Shown here one piece after another: positions 7,587-16,520 of a DNA stretch of 64,000 nucleotides; position 1 is the stretch's first letter, and each line of letters opens with the position of its first letter. The DNA comes from PALSA-612 sp963791225 (GTDB taxonomy: Bacteria; Actinomycetota; Thermoleophilia; Gaiellales; Gaiellaceae), in the NCBI GenBank assembly GCA_963791225.1, contig CAWBRV010000003.1:930001-994000 (forward strand), written 5' to 3'. The notes beneath the pieces were generated by a model. That model made no database searches. It worked only from the letters and a program-made list of their open reading frames with translations, and was not told the DNA's origin. The position numbers and the translations under genes were made by a program.

Positions 7587-7711
7587 ACGACCTCACATCG
7601 GGACTTGACCTGGCGGCGACTTCTGCCGTACGTGTGACCGACACGGTAATGCCCCGGCGGCGCTGGAACGCCCCGGGGCCGGACACGGAGACGATGCTCC
7701 ATGTCGACTAG
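7583..7711 (+). CDS. possible 42-residue linking peptide
   Basis: The GTG at 7583 overlaps the excisionase stop (GTGA). The frame runs 42 codons and ends 11 bp inside the integrase gene, so all three would be translationally coupled. Tiny coupled frames between excisionase and integrase occur in actinobacterial elements. The peptide (MNDLTSGLDLAATSAV, then MPRRRWNAPGPD) has no motif that I know. It could equally be a chance frame. Confidence 0.3.
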   Translation: MNDLTSGLDLAATSAVRVTDTVMPRRRWNAPGPDTETMLHVD

Positions 7712-8880
7712 GAACGCTACTCGCGGGGGCGCATCGCGTCGGATCCCGACTCGCTACCGCGGCATCTCGTACCGGCCGCGCTCGGACGGCACGCGGGCGT
7801 ACACGGTGTTCTTCAAGGGCCGCTACGTCGGCGTTGACGGTGGCGAGCAGGAGGCACTGGCGAAGCAGGCCGAGCTGCGCGGCAAGGCCGCGCGCGGCGA
7901 GCGACCGGTGGCCTCGTCGCGGCGGACGTTCGGCGAGGTGGCGGAGCAGTGGTTCGAGTCGAAGCGGCACTTGCGCCCATGGACGCGCAAGAACTACCGG
8001 GCCGCGCTCGACCTGGTGCTGCTCCCGCGCTTTGGATCGATGCGGCTGACGGCTATCACGCCCGAGCACATCGCCAAGCTGATCCGCGAGCTCGAGCGCG
8101 AGGGGCCTTCGGGCAAGCCGTTGTCGTCATCGATGATCGACGGCTACCTACGGCCGCTGAACGGCACGATGACCTTCGCCCTTCGCCGCGGACTGATCGC
8201 GGTCAATCCGTGCGCGCTGTTGACCAGCGATGACCGGCCGCACCGCCGTGAGCGACGGCAGGATCACGTCTGGTCGGACGAGGAGATCGAGGCCCTGATC
8301 CATGTCGGCCGAGGAGCTGGCCGCGCAGCCGGCGAGCCGCTACGACTACACGCCCCTGCTGCGCACGGCCCTCTTCACCGGCTTGCGGCTGGGTGAGCTG
8401 CTTGGCCTGCAGTGGCAGGACATCGACCTCCACGAGGGCGAGCTGCACGTCCGCCGGCAGTACACGCGTCTACGGGAGTACGCGCCGCCGAAGACGAAGG
8501 CGGCGGTTCGCCGCATCCCTCTCTCCGCCGAGATGACCCGGCAGCTCGCCGAGCTCAAGCTCCGCTCGCGTTACTCAGCCGCCGACGACCCGGTGTTCGT
8601 TGCCAGGAACGGAAGGCCGCTCATGCATCGCAACGCAACCGGACGCGGCTTCGAGCTCGCCGCCGAGCGAGCCGGCATCGACGGCGTCACCTTCCACTCC
8701 ATGCGGCACGCCTTCGCGTCGCGAATGATCGACCGCGGCATCTCCTCGACGGTGCTCGCGGCGTTGATGGGGCACGAGTCGAGCACGATCACCGAGCGCC
8801 GCTATGTGCATCTGTTCGATCGGCAGCGCACGGACGAGGCGGTGCGGCAGGCGATGACGACCGCGTCGGTTACACGGCCA
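7701..8880 (+). pseudogene. tyrosine integrase, frameshifted
   Basis: Site-specific tyrosine recombinase of the phage-integrase family; it would insert the island at tRNA-Val. N-terminal parts are an arm-binding domain (RYRGISYRPRSDGTRAYTVF) and a SAM-like core-binding domain (GEVAEQWFE, then KNYRAALDLVLLPRFG). The catalytic domain retains the first Arg in TGLRLGEL, HSMRHAF (H-x2-R), the GHESS His and the Tyr in ERRYVHLF. After VWSDEEIEALIH near 8295 the frame shifts by an extra base in GTCGGCC, so the product splits into two frames. After about residue 385 (EAVRQAM) the sequence passes straight into an arylsulfatase fragment, so the natural 3' end may be lost. A related C-terminal remnant lies at 18,790. 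Confidence 0.88.
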
Positions 8881-10917
8881 GTGTGCCGAAGGACTGCGCG
8901 CCGTTCGTGCGTGCGCTGCAGGGGAACGGGTACAGCACAGGCGGCTTCGGAAAGTGGCATCTGACCCCGGACCACCTCCAGGGCGCGGCGGGGCCGTTCG
9001 ACCGCTGGCCGAACGCGTGGGGCTTCGATCACTTCTGGGGCATCCTGGGCGGCGAGGCGGGCCAGTACGACCCGGTGATCACGCAGGACAACACGACGCT
9101 CGGCGTTCCCGAGGGAGAGGACGCCAAGGAGTACTACTGGCCGGACGACATCACCGATCAGGCGCTGCGCTGGTTGCACCAGGTTCGGGCGCAGGATCAG
9201 GCGAAGCCGTGGTTCGTGTACTACTCGACCGGGTGCTCGCATGCGCCGCATCACGTGGCCGTGGAGTGGAGCGAGAAGTACCGCGGCAAGTTCGACCAGG
9301 GCTGGGACGTGTTGCGCGAGGAGACGTTCGAGCGGCAGAAGCAGCTCGGCGTGATCCCGGCCGACGCCGTGCTGACGCCGCGACCGGACGCAATCCCGGC
9401 CTGGGATTCGCTCTCCGACAGCGAGAAGAAGCTGTACGCCCGGCAGATGGAGGTGTACGCGGGCTTCCAGGAGAACGCCGACTGGAACATCGGGCGGCTG
9501 CTGGACGCGATCGAGGAGATGGGCGAGCTCGACCGAAGACGCTCGTGATCTACATCTTCGGCGACAACGGTGCGAGCCTGGAGGGCACGATCACCGGCTC
9601 GTTCAACGAGCTGACGATGCAGAACGGAATCGCACTGAGCGCCGAGCAGCAACTCTCGTTAATCGGGCAGTACGGCGGGCTCGACGCCTGGGGCACCGAC
9701 GCGTTCGCGCCGCATTACGCGGCCGCCTGGGCGTGGGCCGGCAACGCGCCGTTCCAGTGGGGTAAGCAGGTCGCCTCGCACCTGGGCGGCATACGCAACG
9801 GCGATGGTCGTCGCCTGGCCCGAGCGGATCGCCGAGACGGGCTCGCTCCGATCGCAGTTCACCCACTGCATCGATATCGGGCCCACGATCCTGGAAGCGG
9901 CCGGCATCCCCGAACCCAACGTCGTGGACGGGATCGCCCAGAAGCCGATCGAAGGGACGAGCTTCCTCTATAGCTTCGAGGACGCGGACGCACCCGAGCG
10001 CCACACCGTGCAGTACTTCGAGATCGTCGGCAACCGGGCCATCTACAAGGACGGCTGGTGGGCCGCCTGCAAGCTCGACCGCATCCCCTGGGACCTGTCG
10101 CCGCCAGCGATGGCGAGGTTCGCGCCCGGGAGCCTACGACCCCGAGCAGGACACGTGGGAGCTGTACTACCTGCCCGACGACTTCACACAGTCCAAGGAC
10201 CTGGCCGCGAAGCACCCGGAAAAGCTCGAGGAGCTCAAGGAGCTGTTCTGGCAGGAGGCGGAGAAGCACAACGTCCTGCCGCTGCTGTCGGCGTTCTCGG
10301 TCTTCTTCGGGATGCTGCCGCCGATGCCGACGATCACGACCCAGACGTTCTACGGCGACGTCCAGAACATCGCCGCCGGCATGATCCCCCGCGTCTACGG
10401 ACGCTCGTACGCGATCGAGGCCGAGCTCTCGGTCCCCGGGCGGGGCGCCGAGGGTGTGATCGTCGCCGAGGCAGACGAGATGGGCGGCTTCTCGCTCTGG
10501 GTCGACGATCACGGGCTGCTGCACCACAGCTACTCGATGATGGGCGTCGAGCAGTACAAGCAGGTCTCGACCGAGTCGATCCCGACCGGGGAGGTGACCG
10601 TTCGGATGCATTTTGACGCCGACCGGCAGGAGCGCTCGGCCGGCGGAACAGTCTCACTCTACGCCAACGACCAGAAGATCGGCGAAGGCCGGCTGGAGAA
10701 GACAGTGCCCGTCCGCTTCTCCGGCTACAGCGGCATGGACATCGGCCGCGACAACGGACTCGTCGTCGACCGCGCCTACGCCGACAAAGCCCCCTACGCC
10801 TTCACCGGCACGGTCAAAAAGGTCGTCTTCGACCTCAAGCCCGCCGAGCACGAGGACGAGAAGGCACTCCACGAGACCGCCGCCCACGGCGCCGCAGCCC
10901 ACGGGATCAGCGCCTAA
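8881..10917 (+). pseudogene. arylsulfatase, N-terminally truncated with three frameshifts
   Basis: Remains of a large AtsA-type arylsulfatase of the alkaline-phosphatase superfamily. Readable blocks are NGYSTGGFGKWHLTPD, GFDHFWGILGGEAGQYDP, GDNGASLEGTITGS, APHYAAAWAWAGN and RSQFTHCIDIGPTILEAAG, then a C-terminal beta domain ending in YAFTGTVKKVVFDLKP. The first 100 or so residues, with the CxPSR motif that is oxidised to formylglycine, are absent. The frame changes near 9540 (one base missing), 9804 (one extra) and 10,130 (one extra). It abuts the end of the integrase, so a deletion probably joined the two. It cannot encode an active enzyme as it stands. Confidence 0.9.
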
Positions 10918-11166
10918 CCGGAGAGGCCACTCCCGAGTGCTCGCCGCCGATCGGTCGCCGAGGGGCATGGTGGAAGTTCGCGGCGGCAGATTCCGCCTGG
11001 GCTCCGAAGCCTTCTACCCCGAGGAGGGGGGTCCGAGAGGTCTCAGTGTTGCGGCGAGCCAGCGCGTTCGCGGAAAGGCGGCGAGGTCAGGTGAGCCTGG
11101 ACTGAGGTCGTACCGGGCACGAGCTGATCGAAGCGTCGGAACCTCTCGTGGCAGACTTCCTTCGCC

Positions 11167-11496
11167 CTAGCCGAGCAGCTCGCGGAGGGCGGTGAGTGGT
11201 TCGGGGATGACGCGGTAGTAGGCCCAGCTGCCTCGGCGTTCGCGTTCGACGAGGCCGGCGTCGCGGAGCACTTTCAGGTGGTGGCTGACGGTGGGCTGGC
11301 TGAGGCCGAGTGGCTCGGTCAGGTGGCAGACGCAGGCCTCGCCTTCGGGTTGCGCTTGGATCAGGCTGAGCAGCTGGAGCCGGGACGGGTCGGCGATTGT
11401 CTTCAACGCGGCGGCGAGGCGGCGCGCCTCGTTGGTGTCGAGCGGGCCTGCCGAGAGGGGCGGGCAGGGGCTCGTGATCGTGGCGACCGTCTTCAC
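11167..11496 (-). CDS. arsR: ArsR-family repressor (first of three)
   Basis: A 109-residue winged-helix metalloregulator. LKTIADPSRLQLLSLI opens the DNA-binding domain, ACVCHL is the As(III)-binding cysteine pair in helix 3 (ELCVC-type), and LSQPTVSHHLKVLRDAGLV is the recognition helix. It is expected to repress the divergent arsC operon and release DNA on binding arsenite or antimonite. The start is GTG 11,496. The 97-bp space to arsC contains GATATTGA-type sequences shared with the second arsR promoter, likely operators. Confidence 0.92.
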   Translation of the reverse strand: MKTVATITSPCPPLSAGPLDTNEARRLAAALKTIADPSRLQLLSLIQAQPEGEACVCHLTEPLGLSQPTVSHHLKVLRDAGLVERERRGSWAYYRVIPEPLTALRELLG

Positions 11497-11593
11497 AGGT
11501 CGTATATTCGCAGAGATTGATATTGACAGTCATCGATAGCGGTTGCATGATCCCCGGGACATTGATGGGCGTCGATAGCCGAGGGGAGCGATC
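11497..11593. promoter_or_regulatory. divergent arsR/arsC promoter-operator
   Basis: Toward arsC there is TTGACA at 11,523-11,528 and, after a 17-bp spacer, CATGAT at 11,546-11,551. TTGATATTGACAG at 11,517 overlaps the -35 box and resembles the GATATATTGA seen at the second arsR promoter, so it is a candidate ArsR operator. Toward arsR, TATACG on the minus strand (near 11,503) may be a -10 box. These are read by eye, not measured. Confidence 0.5.
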
Positions 11594-12262
11594 ATGGATC
11601 AGGAGACCGAGCAGAGAAGCGGCGGGGTCGAGGTTCTCGATCCGGTCACGCGTGCGCATGTTGAGCGAGCTGCCGAGGCGCTCCAGCGGGAGTTCGAGGG
11701 CGTCTTCTCGCGCGAGACGATCGCCCGCTACATAGCCGAGTCGACCGACCTGCTCGGCGGCGAGGCAAAGGTCAACGTGTTCGTTCCTGTGCTCGTGCAC
11801 CGGTTCGCGCGCGAGCGGCTCAAGGCACTCGGGCAGGCAGAAGGCGTGATCACGAAGGAGCAGCCGGAGGTCCTGTTCGTCTGCGTGCACAACGCAGGAC
11901 GGAGCCAGATGGCCGCCGGCCTGGTCAAGCTCCGCTCCCAGGGTCGGGTGCATGTCCGCTCGGCCGGGAGTGACCCGACCGATCAGATCAACCCAGCCGT
12001 CGTCGAGGCGATGAGCGAGCTCGGGGTGGACATGAGCGAGGAGTTCCCGAAGCCGCTCACGGACGAGGTTGTGAAAGCCGCGGATGTCGTGATCACGATG
12101 GGCTGCGGCGACGCCTGCCCGATCTACCCCGGCAAGCGCTACGAGGACTGGGAGCTGCAAGATCCGGCCGGGCAAGACCTCGAGACGGTGCGGCGCATCC
12201 GTGACGAGATCGACGCCCGCGTGCAGAAGCTGATCAGCGAGCTGCTACCCGAGTCGAGTTGA
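11594..12262 (+). CDS. arsC: arsenate reductase, low-molecular-weight phosphatase type with N-terminal helical domain
   Basis: A 222-residue enzyme reducing arsenate to arsenite in the cytoplasm. Residues 1-85 are the helical bundle found in actinobacterial ArsC proteins. From residue 91 it is a phosphatase-like fold with P-loop C97-VHNAGR103-S and redox cysteines in GCGDACP (about 173 and 177). The N-terminal domain and actinobacterial context suggest the mycothiol/mycoredoxin-dependent type, but a thioredoxin-type Cys relay cannot be excluded. It is first in an operon with the aquaporin gene, which begins at a TTG inside its stop codon. Confidence 0.92.
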   Translation: MDQETEQRSGGVEVLDPVTRAHVERAAEALQREFEGVFSRETIARYIAESTDLLGGEAKVNVFVPVLVHRFARERLKALGQAEGVITKEQPEVLFVCVHNAGRSQMAAGLVKLRSQGRVHVRSAGSDPTDQINPAVVEAMSELGVDMSEEFPKPLTDEVVKAADVVITMGCGDACPIYPGKRYEDWELQDPAGQDLETVRRIRDEIDARVQKLISELLPESS

Positions 12263-12933
12263 GACCGCTTCCTCTGGCACGTGCCCTGGTCGCGGAGGTG
12301 ATCGGGACGTTCGCGCTGGTCTTCGCCGGCTGCGGAGCGATCATGGTCGACCAGAAGACGAGCGCGCTCGGCCACGTCGGTGTCGCGATCACGTTCGGGC
12401 TCGTGATCATGGCGATGATCTACGCCGTCGGGCACGTCTCCGGTGCCCACTTCAACCCGGCGGTCACCTTCTCGTTCGCGCTCGCGCGGCACTTCCCCCG
12501 CCGGCACGTCCCGCTCTACTGGGCGGCGCAGCTCGCCGGGGCGCTGATCGCGGCCGCGATCCTGCGTGGCTCGCTGGGCAACATCGCCCACGTCGGCGCC
12601 ACTTACCCGAGTGGCTCGGACAGGCAAGCCTTCCTCTGGGAGGCCGTGCTCAGCTTCTTCTTGATGTTCGTGATCATGGCCGTCGCCACCGACACGAGAG
12701 CAGTGGGGGAGGCGGCGGCGATCGCGATCGGCGGCACCGTCGGCCTGGACGCGATGTTCGGTGGCCCGATCACGGGTGCGTCGATGAACCCCGCCCGCTC
12801 CTTATGTCCCGGGATCGTGACCGGCGACTTGCACGCGATCTGGGTCTACCTGCTCGCGCCGGTCGTCGGCGCCGGCCTCGCCGCGATCACCTACGCGTTC
12901 GTTCGCGGCGAGGCGCTGCACGCGAGCGCTTGA
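12259..12933 (+). CDS. aquaglyceroporin-family channel in arsenic operon
   Basis: A 224-residue MIP-family membrane channel with six hydrophobic segments and the two half-helix motifs HFNPAVT (near residue 65) and SMNPARS (near residue 177). It starts at a TTG overlapping the arsC stop (TTGA), so translation is coupled to arsenate reduction. In such a place (as with AqpS beside ArsC in some rhizobia) the channel is thought to let arsenite made by ArsC leave down its gradient. The role is inferred from position; arsenite permeability is not readable from the sequence. Confidence 0.88.
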   Translation: MRPLPLARALVAEVIGTFALVFAGCGAIMVDQKTSALGHVGVAITFGLVIMAMIYAVGHVSGAHFNPAVTFSFALARHFPRRHVPLYWAAQLAGALIAAAILRGSLGNIAHVGATYPSGSDRQAFLWEAVLSFFLMFVIMAVATDTRAVGEAAAIAIGGTVGLDAMFGGPITGASMNPARSLCPGIVTGDLHAIWVYLLAPVVGAGLAAITYAFVRGEALHASA

Positions 12934-12955
12934 GCGCCTCAGCCGCGACATCAGC

Positions 12956-12985
12956 TTGACATGGATTCACGGTCTTCGATATATT
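12956..12985 (+). promoter_or_regulatory. near-consensus promoter of the arsR-arsM unit
   Basis: TTGACA at 12,956-12,961, an 18-bp spacer, and TATATT at 12,980-12,985. The imperfect dyad TCGATATATTGA covers the -10 box and shares GATAT-TGA with the first ars promoter, so it is a likely ArsR operator. Initiation about 7 bases downstream (near 12,992) would place the transcript start after the TTG/ATG at 12,984-12,989, making ATG 12,999 the better start for the next gene. Confidence 0.72.
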
Positions 12986-12998
12986 GATGAGTGACGAT

Positions 12999-13343
12999 AT
13001 GACCGAGACACTGACACCGATTGCCTGTTGCCAGCCGCTCGCGGCGCTTTCCCTGACCGAGGAGGAGATCGAGTCGACGGCGGCGCTGTTCAAGGCGCTG
13101 AGCGATCCGGCGCGGGTGAAGATCATGAACCTGCTCGCCCGGACGGACACCGCTGTCTGCGCCTGTGAGTTCGAGCCAGCGCTCGGTCTATCGCAGCCGA
13201 CTGTGAGCCACCATCTGAAGAAGCTGACCGAGGCCGGCCTGCTCGAACGTGAGCAACGCGGCAAGTGGGCCTATTTCTCGTTGAGGCGCGACGCGGTCGA
13301 CAAGCTCGCCGCCGTCGCCGACCTGAAAGGAGCGTGCTGCTGA
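12999..13343 (+). CDS. arsR: ArsR-family repressor (second)
   Basis: A 114-residue winged-helix repressor: FKALSDPARVKIMNLLA, then the metal-site stretch AVCACEFE, then LSQPTVSHHLKKLTEAGLL. Additional cysteines lie at the N-terminus (PIACCQP) and at the C-terminus (GACC), extra candidate As(III) ligands. The start ATG 12,999 is chosen from the promoter just upstream; ATG 12,987 would add four residues. The stop overlaps the ATG of arsM (TGATG), so it is the first gene of an arsR-arsM unit and probably autoregulates it. Confidence 0.92.
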   Translation: MTETLTPIACCQPLAALSLTEEEIESTAALFKALSDPARVKIMNLLARTDTAVCACEFEPALGLSQPTVSHHLKKLTEAGLLEREQRGKWAYFSLRRDAVDKLAAVADLKGACC

Positions 13344-14167
13344 TGACGACCACCGCCGACGAACTGCGCGAGCAAGTCCGCCAGCGCTACGCCGAATCCG
13401 CCCGCGCCGTCACTGAGGGCGGCCAGAGCTCGTGCTGCGGCAGCGGTGACTGTTGCGCCGAGGGCGGGAGCGACGGGCCCGACTTCGTGGAGGCGTTCTA
13501 CGAGGCCGAGCAGCGCGGCGAGCTCCCCGAGGCCGCCGTGCTCGCATCGCTTGGCTGCGGCAACCCTGTCGCAGTCGCCGAACTGAACGAGGGCGAGACG
13601 GTGCTCGACCTGGGCTCCGGCGGCGGAATCGACGTCATCCTCTCCGCCAAGCGGGTCGGCGAGACTGGGCTCGCCTACGGTCTTGACATGACCGACGAGA
13701 TGCTCGCGCTCGCCCGCCAGAACGCTGCGGACGCCGGCATCCGCAACGCGATCTTCCTCAAGGGTGTGATCGAGGAGATCCCGCTGCCGGCCGACTCGGT
13801 CGACGCCGTCATCTCCAACTGCGTAATCAACCTCGCCGTCGACAAGCCAGCCGTACTCACCGAGATCGCCCGCGTGCTCAAGCCTGGGGGTCGGGTCGGC
13901 GTCAGCGACATCGTCGCCGAGGACCACCTCTCGCCAGAGGAACGAGCCGAACGGGGCAGCTACGTCGGCTGCATTGCCGGGGCCCTGTCGAAAGCCGAAT
14001 ACGAGGCGGGGCTCGATGCGGCCGGCTTCGAGAACGTCAGTGTCGAGTTCACGCACCAGGTCGCAGACGGCATGCACGGCGCGATCGTCAAAGCGACCAA
14101 GAGCGAGCAGCCCGCGTCGAAGGGGCTGCCGGTGATCAAGCCGGCCACCCGCGCGGGCTGCTGCTAG
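13343..14167 (+). CDS. arsM: arsenite S-adenosylmethionine methyltransferase
   Basis: A 274-residue class I methyltransferase that converts arsenite stepwise to methylated arsenicals. The SAM site is VLDLGSGGGIDV. The arsenic-binding cysteines of the family are present: SLGCGNP, ISNCVINLAVD and YVGCIAGAL, plus an N-terminal cluster CCGSGDCC and a C-terminal CC. It overlaps the preceding arsR by one base. With ArsC, aquaporin and Acr3 nearby it adds a methylation branch to detoxification. Identification is strong. Confidence 0.95.
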   Translation: MTTTADELREQVRQRYAESARAVTEGGQSSCCGSGDCCAEGGSDGPDFVEAFYEAEQRGELPEAAVLASLGCGNPVAVAELNEGETVLDLGSGGGIDVILSAKRVGETGLAYGLDMTDEMLALARQNAADAGIRNAIFLKGVIEEIPLPADSVDAVISNCVINLAVDKPAVLTEIARVLKPGGRVGVSDIVAEDHLSPEERAERGSYVGCIAGALSKAEYEAGLDAAGFENVSVEFTHQVADGMHGAIVKATKSEQPASKGLPVIKPATRAGCC

Positions 14168-14190
14168 CCGGAGACCCGCGAAGCTCGCGC

Positions 14191-14448
14191 TCAGTCGGCC
14201 GAGGCCGCGTAGACGGCGGTCGGTTCTCGATCCACCTCAGGCGCCGATTCGCCTTCGAGCTTCTCGAGGATCCGGTCCGTGTTCTCGCGGATCGCGCTGA
14301 TGTTGCGGAACATCCACTTCGGCGGCGCATCCTCGGGCATCCGCTCGATCATCTCGCCGAAGTTGACGCCGCCGCACATGCGTGCAGCGCGCCGCGCGAG
14401 CAGAGCGAACCCGATGATCGCCCCGACAATGATCAGGGCCTTCCTCAC
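14191..14448 (-). CDS. small single-span membrane protein in arsenic cluster
   Basis: An 85-residue protein starting at GTG 14,448, set by an AAGGAGGTGG ribosome site 8 bases upstream on the minus strand. One N-terminal membrane segment (ALIIVGAIIGFALLA) is followed by a soluble tail: FGEMIERMPEDAPPKWMF, then a helical SAIRENTDRILEKLE. It runs opposite to the ars genes and ends just after arsM. No family recognised and no metal-binding cysteines apart from one (MCGG). Its link to arsenic is positional only. Confidence 0.6.
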   Translation of the reverse strand: MRKALIIVGAIIGFALLARRAARMCGGVNFGEMIERMPEDAPPKWMFRNISAIRENTDRILEKLEGESAPEVDREPTAVYAASAD

Positions 14449-14685
14449 GTCATTCCACCTCCTTCCCGAGCCAAAGCCTTGGTGGTGTATGGCTCCGACG
14501 GCTCCACGCCGAGCCTGCCATAGAGAGTGCGCCACACGAGTCGCCGGCTCATCAGGGAAGCCACCGATCTGGTCGACGGCGTGTGGAAAAGCCGAAGGCG
14601 CAGTCAGGACGGCGCCGGATGGCATCGGAGGCCGCACCACTCATCGTGTATCTGCGATGAACGATCAGTACAGGGAGGTCGTGCG

Positions 14686-14904
14686 ATGAACTGCTTCGAG
14701 TGCGCGAAGGTCAACGACGCTGTGCCCGCCGTCGGTATCTGCCAGCACTGTGGCGTCGGACTCTGCCTGGATCATCTCGCCGAGGCTCGCGACTACCGCG
14801 TCGGTGGGACTGTCTACGGCTGCGGCCACACAATCCCGCGCGTCAAGCCGCTGACCACCGTCCCAGCGGCCGCGCTACCAGCTCGCGAGCGGACCGTGGC
14901 GTGA
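14686..14904 (+). CDS. DUF2180-like zinc-binding protein
   Basis: A 72-residue protein with paired CxxC-type sites: MNCFECAK, GICQHCGVGLC, and a His/Cys set in LDHLAE and YGCGHT. It resembles the small treble-clef/B-box-like DUF2180 proteins. The start ATG 14,686 has GGGAGG 11 bases upstream. Its stop overlaps the GTG start of the third arsR, so the two are coupled with acr3. It might sense or buffer metal or metalloid; such genes recur beside arsenic operons in actinobacteria as far as I recall, but the function is unproven. Confidence 0.72.
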   Translation: MNCFECAKVNDAVPAVGICQHCGVGLCLDHLAEARDYRVGGTVYGCGHTIPRVKPLTTVPAAALPARERTVA

Positions 14905-15242
14905 GCACGCTCGTCCTGCCGCCGGCGCTCGACGTGCATGCGGAAACTGAACTCGCCTTGCTCGCGAAGGCGCTCGGCCATCAAGCGCGCGTGCGGATCA
15001 TGCGGCTGCTGCTCGCCCATGACGCCTGCTACTGCGGCCAGCTCGTCAATGAGCTTGGGCTCGCGCAGGCAACAGTGTCCCAGCACCTCAAGGTGCTCAA
15101 GGGGGCCGGCCTGATCGTCGGTGAGATCGAGGGGCTTCGCACCTGCTACTGCGCCAGCCGCGACCGGGTCGCCCATCTCCACGAGCTCACCGGAGCGCTG
15201 CTCGACGAAGCGATCGAGGTGGACACCAGTGGCTGCGACTGA
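14901..15242 (+). CDS. arsR: ArsR-family repressor (third)
   Basis: A 113-residue winged-helix protein: LAKALGHQARVRIMRLLLA, then ACYCGQLVNELGLAQATVSQHLKVLKGAGL. The cysteine arrangement ACYCGQ in helix 3 and RTCYCASRD in the wing differs from the two other ArsR copies, so its ligand set or metalloid preference may differ. It starts at a GTG overlapping the DUF2180 stop and overlaps acr3 by 14 bp. It probably controls its own DUF2180-arsR-acr3 unit. Confidence 0.9.
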   Translation: MSTLVLPPALDVHAETELALLAKALGHQARVRIMRLLLAHDACYCGQLVNELGLAQATVSQHLKVLKGAGLIVGEIEGLRTCYCASRDRVAHLHELTGALLDEAIEVDTSGCD

Positions 15243-16389
15243 GACACCGCGACTCCCCGCGAAGCGCCCGGCGCGTCAGAGCGCCGACGAAGCCGCCGTG
15301 GTCGCAAGGCTGTCCGTGCTCGACCGGTTCCTTCCTCTGTGGATCGCGCTTGCGATGGCCGCTGGCCTCATCCTCGGCAGGCTCGTGCCGAGCCTCAACG
15401 ACGGCCTCGACCACCTCCGGGTCGGCACCGTGAGCCTTCCGATCGCCGCTGGACTCTTGCTGATGATGTATCCGGTGCTCGCCAAGGTGCGCTACGAGGA
15501 CCTCGGCCACATGAGCCACGACGGGGTCTCGAACCGCCGCTTCTTCGGTAGTTCGCTCTTCCTCTCCTGGGTGGTCGGGCCGGCGCTGATGTTCGCGCTC
15601 GCCTGGCTGCTGCTCCCTGATCAGCCGGCCTACCGGACGGGCGTGATCATCGTCGGCCTCGCTCGTTGCATCGCGATGGTGCTGATTTGGAACGACATCG
15701 CCAAAGGCGACCGCGACCGCACCGCCGTGCTCGTCGTCTTTAACGCGCTGTTCCAGGTCGTCGCCTACTCCTTCCTCGGCTACTTCTATTTGACGTTGCT
15801 TCCGGGTTGGCTGGGCCTCGATACCCAAGGCTTCGAGGTCGGCATCTGGCAGGTCGCGAAGACGGTGCTGATCTTCCTCGGCATCCCGCTCGCCGCCGGC
15901 TACCTCACCCGCAGGATCGGCATCCGCCGCCACGGCCGCGACTGGTACGAGCGGGCCTTCATCCCCAGGATCGCGCCGATCACCCTGTACGGCCTGCTGT
16001 TCACGATCGTGGTCCTGTTCGCGATCCAGGGCGACCAGATCACCTCACAGCCCCAAGACGTCGCCATGATCGCGCTGCCGCTCTTGGCCTACTTCCTGAT
16101 CATGTGGACGGCCGGCTTCGCCACTGGAAAGCTCATGCACTTCCCGTACCCGCAGACCGCGAGCCTCTCCTTCACCGTCGCCTCGAACGACTTCGAGCTC
16201 GCGATCGCCGTCGCCGTTGGCGTCTTCGGCGCGACCTCCGGGCAGGCGCTCGCCGGAGTCGTCGGACCGCTGATCGAAGTGCCCGTCCTCGTCGCCCTCG
16301 TCTACGTCGCCCTCTGGGCTCGCCGCTTCTTCACCGACCAGAAGCCACGCGGCCGGCCCGCCCGGACATTGGCGTCAGCGCCCCGCTGA
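15229..16389 (+). CDS. acr3: arsenite efflux transporter, Acr3 family
   Basis: A membrane transporter of 386 residues with about ten hydrophobic segments that exports arsenite (and often antimonite) using the proton gradient. The family signature GLARCIAMVLIWNDIAKGD contains the essential Cys. ASLSFTVASNDFELAIAV is the conserved late helix. GTG 15,229 is chosen because it starts a normal-length protein and lies inside the preceding arsR frame, giving tight coupling. It is the active-export half of the island's resistance system. Confidence 0.94.
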   Translation: MAATETPRLPAKRPARQSADEAAVVARLSVLDRFLPLWIALAMAAGLILGRLVPSLNDGLDHLRVGTVSLPIAAGLLLMMYPVLAKVRYEDLGHMSHDGVSNRRFFGSSLFLSWVVGPALMFALAWLLLPDQPAYRTGVIIVGLARCIAMVLIWNDIAKGDRDRTAVLVVFNALFQVVAYSFLGYFYLTLLPGWLGLDTQGFEVGIWQVAKTVLIFLGIPLAAGYLTRRIGIRRHGRDWYERAFIPRIAPITLYGLLFTIVVLFAIQGDQITSQPQDVAMIALPLLAYFLIMWTAGFATGKLMHFPYPQTASLSFTVASNDFELAIAVAVGVFGATSGQALAGVVGPLIEVPVLVALVYVALWARRFFTDQKPRGRPARTLASAPR

Positions 16390-16520
16390 CAGGGCGAACC
16401 AGTTCAAGACGTGATCGCGAAGAGGTGCCACTCGCCCGGGTCTGCGACCGACGCGATCTGCGGGAGTTGCGACAGCGTGTGGCGTTGTGGTGGAGACGCG
16501 ACGGACTCGTTGGAGTCGCG

